In this document: piece by piece, positions 6,257-9,552 of the stretch
Numbering within the stretch: position 1 is the stretch's first letter
Layout: each line of letters begins with the position of its first letter
DNA from: Flavobacteriaceae bacterium
GTDB lineage: Bacteria; Bacteroidota; Bacteroidia; Flavobacteriales; Flavobacteriaceae
Length of the DNA: 9,552 nt
Assembly: GCA_018623655.1 (NCBI GenBank)
Contig: JAAZVG010000050.1
Span: 1-9,552, forward strand
Reading direction: 5' to 3'
The notes under the pieces: generated by a model
The model's database searches: none
What the model saw: the letters and a program-made list of their open reading frames with translations, nothing else
What the model was told of the DNA's origin: nothing
Translations under genes and position numbers: made by a program

Positions 6257-7039
6257 TTAACTTAACTTATCGAAAAGAGATTGCATTTTTTCAGTTTCTT
6301 CTTCAGCCAAAACTGAATCGACTAGGATTCGACCGCTGTGCTCGTCAGTAGTGATTCGTTTTCTTGAGGCGATTTCTACTTGAACCTGCGGAGGAAGAGT
6401 AAAGAAAGATCCCCCAGAAGCTCCTCTGTGAATAGGAACAACTGCAAGGCCATTTTTTACTGAATTTCTAATTCGCTTATAGGCTGTATAGAGTCTTTCT
6501 TCGATATCTGTACCGTATTTTTCTGAAAGCTTAACAAGCTCTTTTTCTTCTTTTTCTGTTTCTGAAAGAATATTTTGTAGCTCACCTTTTTTGTGCTCAA
6601 GATGTTCTTTTCGTCCGTCTAATTTTTCAGTGGTTTGCTCGGTACTTTCATTCTTGTGTTCAATTTTTACTTTGAATTCTCGAATGTGTTTCTCAGCAAG
6701 TTGAATTTCTAATTCTTGAAACTCAATTTCTTTCGTTAAGGAATTGAACTCTCTACTGTTTCGAACATTTTTCTGTTGTTCTGCGTATTTCTTCATAAGC
6801 GCTTTAGCTTCTTCGATCGCATTTTTCTTTGCTGCGATTTCTGAATTCAGTGTGCTAATGTCTTCCTGAAGTTTTGCAAGTCGAGTGCTTAATCCAGCAA
6901 CTTCATCTTCAAGGTCTTCCACCTCCATCGGTAGTTCACCTCTTAGATTTTTAATTTCATCAATTCTTGAGTCGATTAGTTGCAAATCGTAAAGCGCTCT
7001 TAGCTTGTCTTCTACGCTCATTTCTTTATTCTTCGCCAT
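6257..7039 (-). CDS. Coiled-coil COG1579-family protein lacking the zinc-ribbon cysteines
   Basis: Member of the COG1579 family ('zinc ribbon' putative nucleic-acid-binding proteins, PF02591 type), 260 residues; the molecular role is not established. Residues about 10-180 are a long charged coiled coil, including the conserved QQKNVRNSREFNSLTKEIEF (88-107). The C-terminal domain keeps AYKRIRNSVKNGLAVVP (186-202) and GRILVD (236-241), but the four expected zinc ligands are gone: CxxC is SGGS (Ser208, Ser211) and the second pair is Asp232 and Ser235 in TTDEHSGR. The whole protein contains no cysteine. I recall the same loss in flavobacterial homologues, so it is probably a lineage trait and not decay. 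The ATG at 7039 lies inside the end of the NIF3-like gene (14 bp overlap), a pairing common in bacteria. A terminator follows at 6192-6215. Confidence 0.88.
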   Translation of the reverse strand: MAKNKEMSVEDKLRALYDLQLIDSRIDEIKNLRGELPMEVEDLEDEVAGLSTRLAKLQEDISTLNSEIAAKKNAIEEAKALMKKYAEQQKNVRNSREFNSLTKEIEFQELEIQLAEKHIREFKVKIEHKNESTEQTTEKLDGRKEHLEHKKGELQNILSETEKEEKELVKLSEKYGTDIEERLYTAYKRIRNSVKNGLAVVPIHRGASGGSFFTLPPQVQVEIASRKRITTDEHSGRILVDSVLAEEETEKMQSLFDKLS

Positions 7040-7817
7040 ACGGATAGTACCCTACAGGGTTAGTATTTATTTCAGATAAATTGACGGCAAAATTACTAAA
7101 TTTTTCTTGAAGGTATTTAGCAATTGCGTTTTTTGTAAACCGCTCAGATTCAAAGTGTCCGACATCTGCGAGTAACAGCTGTCCTTGCGGCTTGAAAAAA
7201 TCGTGATATTTTAAGTCTCCAGTAACGTAGGCGTCTGCATTTTGCTGAATTGCCTCTTCAATTGCAAATGCACCGCTTCCTCCCAAAACTGCCACCTTGT
7301 GAATAGCATTTTTCGTAAAATTACTATGTCTGATTACAGGTGTCTTAAATGTTTTCTGTATTCTTTCTAGAAAAGTTTTCGAATCTAGAGGTTTTTTAAA
7401 ATACCCTATTCTTCCCATTCCACTCTTTTCACTATCTGACAAGAGAAAGGAAACCTTTGTTAGCCCTAAGTTCTCTGCCATAAGATCACTAACACCTCCG
7501 ATTACTTTATCTAAAGCTGTGTGCATCGCATAAATGCTAATATTGTAGGAGATGGCTTTTTGAATTGCCCTGGCAACATAATTTGTTTGATCAAAACGTT
7601 TTAAGCCATTAAAAAGAATAGGATGATAGCAGACTATCATTTCACAATTCTTTTGATATGCCTCTTCTATAACGTTTTCGAGCGCGTCATGGCAGATGAG
7701 TACTCCGTTTATATCTGGGTTTGATGATTGATATAACCATCCAACATTATCAAAATCTTCGGCACTGTCCAGGGGCGCCCACATTTCAAGTGCTTTTGAA
7801 ATATCAGTACGTTGCAT
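7026..7817 (-). CDS. NIF3-like dinuclear metal-centre protein
   Basis: Member of the NIF3/YbgI family, hexameric ring proteins with a two-metal site and no settled biochemical function; some annotations transfer 'GTP cyclohydrolase I type 2' without evidence here. An N-terminal half (EDFDNVGWL, CYHPILFNGLKRF, YAMHTALDKVIGG) and a C-terminal half (KVAVLGGSGAFAI, DAYVTGDLKYHDF, ADVGHFESERF, NTNPVGYYP) are both present. Counted from this start, metal ligands are His65, His99, Asp103, His221 and Glu225; the position of YbgI His63 is Tyr64. The linker between the halves is short: the roughly 90-residue insert found in many Bacteroidetes homologues (YqfO form) is absent. I prefer the ATG at 7817 because MQRTDISKALEMWAP aligns with the usual family N-terminus. 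The frame is also open to an ATG at 7862, which adds 15 atypical residues and would overlap the divergent lpxK start by 6 bp. Neither start has a Shine-Dalgarno sequence. Confidence 0.88.
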   Translation of the reverse strand: MQRTDISKALEMWAPLDSAEDFDNVGWLYQSSNPDINGVLICHDALENVIEEAYQKNCEMIVCYHPILFNGLKRFDQTNYVARAIQKAISYNISIYAMHTALDKVIGGVSDLMAENLGLTKVSFLLSDSEKSGMGRIGYFKKPLDSKTFLERIQKTFKTPVIRHSNFTKNAIHKVAVLGGSGAFAIEEAIQQNADAYVTGDLKYHDFFKPQGQLLLADVGHFESERFTKNAIAKYLQEKFSNFAVNLSEINTNPVGYYPYGEE

Positions 7818-7856
7818 AGAAAAGATATGAGCCACTAATTTATTATAAATTCGCAT

Positions 7857-8849
7857 ATGCATATTTTCAAATTTGTGCTTTTCCCATTTTCATTACTTTA
7901 TTCGGTAGTAGTTTACTTAAGGAATAAGGTTTATGATATGGGGTGGATGGGTGCTCAAAAGTTTTCTGTTTCAACCCTAACTGTTGGTAATCTGAGTTTT
8001 GGTGGAACTGGTAAAACCCCGATGATCCTTTGGTTGCTGAAAGAAGTTTTTAACGCCAGAAGACCGGTAGTTCTAAGTCGAGGCTATGGAAGAAAATCTA
8101 AGGGTTTTAGATGGGTAAATAACGATTCCACTCCTCTTGATGTCGGAGATGAACCCTTGCAAATTTTCAAATTGACTGATCGTCGAGGCGTTGCGGTTTG
8201 CGAGGATAGAAGGACAGGTATTGAGAAGATTGTTAATGATGTTTATCCAGATATCATTCTTCTTGATGATGCCTTTCAGCATCGAAAGGTTATTCCGAAG
8301 GCGAGTATTTTACTCACCACTTATTTAAATCTCTTCTATAACGATTGCTACTTCCCAATGGGTAGATTAAGAGATCACAAGACACAAGCGAATCGTGCTG
8401 ACATCATCGTGGTGACTAAGTGCCCAGAGGAAATTACCCTAGAGGAAGCTAAATTGATTAAAAAGAAAATAAGCCAATGGTCTTCAGCTTCTATATTTTT
8501 CGCTTCTCTAGAATACCGCGAACTAGATAAAGAAGCCTTGAGTGAATTAAGGTCTACAAAAAACCTATTGGTTACTGGAATAGCTGACCCAACAGCTTTG
8601 GTGTCTTATCTTAATGGTCAAGAAATCCCGTTCACTCACTCAAAATTTAAAGACCATTACAATTACCAGAAATCTGATTTTTCGAATTTAGATCGTTTCG
8701 ATAGAATAATTACAACCACAAAAGATCAGGTGAAGTTGGAATCTTTGATTCCAAAATCGATGTTGAAGGTAATTGAGGTCGAACATTCGATTTGCTTTAA
8801 TCAAAAGAACATTCTCATAAATCTAATTTTAGAAAAGACTCTTGATTAA
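7857..8849 (+). CDS. lpxK: Tetraacyldisaccharide 4'-kinase
   Basis: Inner-membrane enzyme that phosphorylates the 4'-position of the tetraacyldisaccharide 1-phosphate precursor (lipid IVA formation) in the Raetz pathway of lipid A synthesis. The 330-residue protein starts with a hydrophobic/amphipathic membrane-associating segment (FKFVLFPFSLLYSVVVYL, residues 4-21) and the typical LRNKVYDMG. The Walker A motif is GNLSFGGTGKTP (44-55, Lys53). LSRGYGRKSKGF (73-84), DVGDEP (95-100) and ILLDDAFQHRK (134-144), with the paired acids Asp137-Asp138, are family motifs. FPMGRLRD and TKCPEE follow. The ATG sits in a GCATATGC palindrome, and the product starts where the family does. It diverges from the NIF3-like gene with at most 39 bp between, so its promoter must lie in or beside the 5' end of that gene. 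No convincing -33/-7 pair could be assigned. Confidence 0.95.
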   Translation: MHIFKFVLFPFSLLYSVVVYLRNKVYDMGWMGAQKFSVSTLTVGNLSFGGTGKTPMILWLLKEVFNARRPVVLSRGYGRKSKGFRWVNNDSTPLDVGDEPLQIFKLTDRRGVAVCEDRRTGIEKIVNDVYPDIILLDDAFQHRKVIPKASILLTTYLNLFYNDCYFPMGRLRDHKTQANRADIIVVTKCPEEITLEEAKLIKKKISQWSSASIFFASLEYRELDKEALSELRSTKNLLVTGIADPTALVSYLNGQEIPFTHSKFKDHYNYQKSDFSNLDRFDRIITTTKDQVKLESLIPKSMLKVIEVEHSICFNQKNILINLILEKTLD

Positions 8850-8855
8850 ATCGAT

Positions 8856-8874
8856 TAATCAGCTACTCTGATTA
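8856..8874. terminator. Possible bidirectional hairpin between lpxK and lipA
   Basis: TAATCAG (8856-8862), loop CTACT, CTGATTA (8868-8874): a perfect 7 bp but AT-rich stem exactly filling the space between two converging stop codons. Neither strand has a long T-run after it, so termination would be weak; position is the main support. Confidence 0.4.
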
Positions 8875-9552
8875 TCAATTAACGTGCTTATGAGCTTTGT
8901 ATGATGAACGAACTAGAGGACCACTCTCCACATGTCTAAACCCTAATTCAAGTCCATACTCTTCGTATTTTTTGAACTGTTCAGGGCTAATAAAATCTTT
9001 AACGGGCAGGTGCTTTTTAGAAGGTTGTAGGTATTGACCTATAGTTACTACATCTACCTGGTTGGCTCTTAGATCGATCAGCGTTTGGTAAACCTCTTCT
9101 TCTGTTTCACCTAGGCCCAACATGATTCCTGATTTGGTTCTTCGCGCCCCGGCATTTTTTAAATAGTTCAACACCTCCATACTTCTCTCGTACTTCGCTT
9201 GAATTCTTACCTCTCTGGTTAATCTTTTAACTGTTTCAATGTTATGTGAAACCACCTCTGGCTTAGCAGCGACTATTCGATCGAGATGCTGGGTGATTCC
9301 CTGAAAATCAGGTATAAGAGTCTCTAAGGTAGTAGTTGGGCTCATTCTCCTTACAGCTCCGATCGTTTCTGCCCAAAGAATAGATCCCATATCTTTCAAA
9401 TCATCTCGGTCTACTGAAGTAAGCACGGCGTGCTTAATATTCATGATTTTTATCGATCGAGCAACTTTTTCAGGCTCAGCCCAGTCTACAGATTCTGGCC
9501 GTCCTGTTTTCACACCACAAAAACCACAGCTTCGTGTGCAAATATTTCCTAA
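8875..9552 (-). CDS. lipA: Lipoyl synthase, N-terminus cut by window edge
   Basis: Radical SAM enzyme that inserts two sulfurs into octanoyl groups on lipoyl-dependent proteins. 225 C-terminal residues are visible and the frame runs off the right edge. The first visible residues, LGNICTRSCGFCGVKTGRP, hold the radical SAM CxxxCxxC cluster motif. Following motifs are DDLKDMGS, TTTLETLIPDF, PEVVSHNIETVKRL, SGIMLGLGETEEEV (the glycine-rich SAM strand), TIGQYLQPSKKHLPV and the C-terminal GPLVRSSYKAHK, whose RSSY serine ligates the auxiliary [4Fe-4S] cluster in characterised LipA. The three auxiliary-cluster cysteines would lie upstream, outside the window. GTG at 9511-9513 encodes an internal valine just after the cysteine motif and is not a start. 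It converges with lpxK, with 25 bp between stop codons. Confidence 0.95.
   Translation of the reverse strand, partial: LGNICTRSCGFCGVKTGRPESVDWAEPEKVARSIKIMNIKHAVLTSVDRDDLKDMGSILWAETIGAVRRMSPTTTLETLIPDFQGITQHLDRIVAAKPEVVSHNIETVKRLTREVRIQAKYERSMEVLNYLKNAGARRTKSGIMLGLGETEEEVYQTLIDLRANQVDVVTIGQYLQPSKKHLPVKDFISPEQFKKYEEYGLELGFRHVESGPLVRSSYKAHKHVN

Noticed and set aside
7812..7849. Possible lpxK promoter: TTG at 7812-7814 and TAATTTAT about 21 bp later
   Set aside because: The second element misses two of six fixed consensus bases and AT-rich matches are expected by chance; not strong enough to annotate.
8073..8282. 69-codon minus-strand frame inside lpxK
   Set aside because: Lies opposite the conserved core of lpxK, with no family resemblance.
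9511..9513. GTG as start of the lipA gene
   Set aside because: The codon falls just after the radical SAM CxxxCxxC motif; the frame stays open to the window edge and LipA needs the residues before it, so this is an internal valine.

Overview
The window looks like chromosomal DNA of a flavobacterium-like member of the Bacteroidetes, AT-rich throughout. The grounds are: A-rich leaders with little or no Shine-Dalgarno sequence; TAnnTTTG-type -7 boxes in front of two transcription units; and housekeeping proteins (LpxK, NIF3-like, coiled-coil COG1579, ClpP) whose wording matches flavobacterial families. The taxonomic call is an inference from gene content and signals. No rRNA, tRNA, CRISPR array, IS element or prophage is visible. 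Gene density is close to 100 percent and no gap exceeds 300 bases.

Layout. 13-1290 (+) is kynureninase. It converges with, and overlaps by 28 bp, an uncharacterised lipoprotein gene at 1263-1931 (-). From the same short gap a compact, non-canonical ClpP paralogue reads rightwards (2008-2565). It meets, with a 4 bp tail overlap, a leftward four-gene operon running from 6149 down to 2562: flavin reductase-like protein, a 45-residue DUF2256 zinc-finger protein starting with GTG directly after the reductase stop codon, a DASH-type cryptochrome/photolyase, and an iron-sulfur (6-4) photolyase of the PhrB type. In front of this operon are a -7 box (6181-6188) and a 31 bp imperfect palindrome (6152-6182) that fills the space between promoter and start codon, as an operator would. 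Just upstream lies the intrinsic terminator (6192-6215) of a second leftward pair: a coiled-coil COG1579 protein that has lost all four zinc-ribbon cysteines (6257-7039) and a NIF3-like dinuclear metal protein (7026-7817, or to 7862). Divergent from that pair is lpxK (7857-8849, lipid A 4'-kinase). The window ends inside lipA (lipoyl synthase, leftward; N-terminus beyond the right edge).

How the genes work together. The most coherent system is the light-DNA repair operon. Two flavin photolyases from different branches of the superfamily (one with an intact Trp triad, one with the full set of [4Fe-4S] cysteines) are encoded with a flavin reductase that could keep their cofactor reduced, and with DUF2256, a tiny metal-binding protein of unknown function. 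The genes abut or overlap, implying one mRNA and coupled translation. The operator-like palindrome suggests control by a regulator encoded elsewhere. The remaining genes are housekeeping: kynurenine cleavage, proteolysis, lipid A synthesis and lipoate synthesis.
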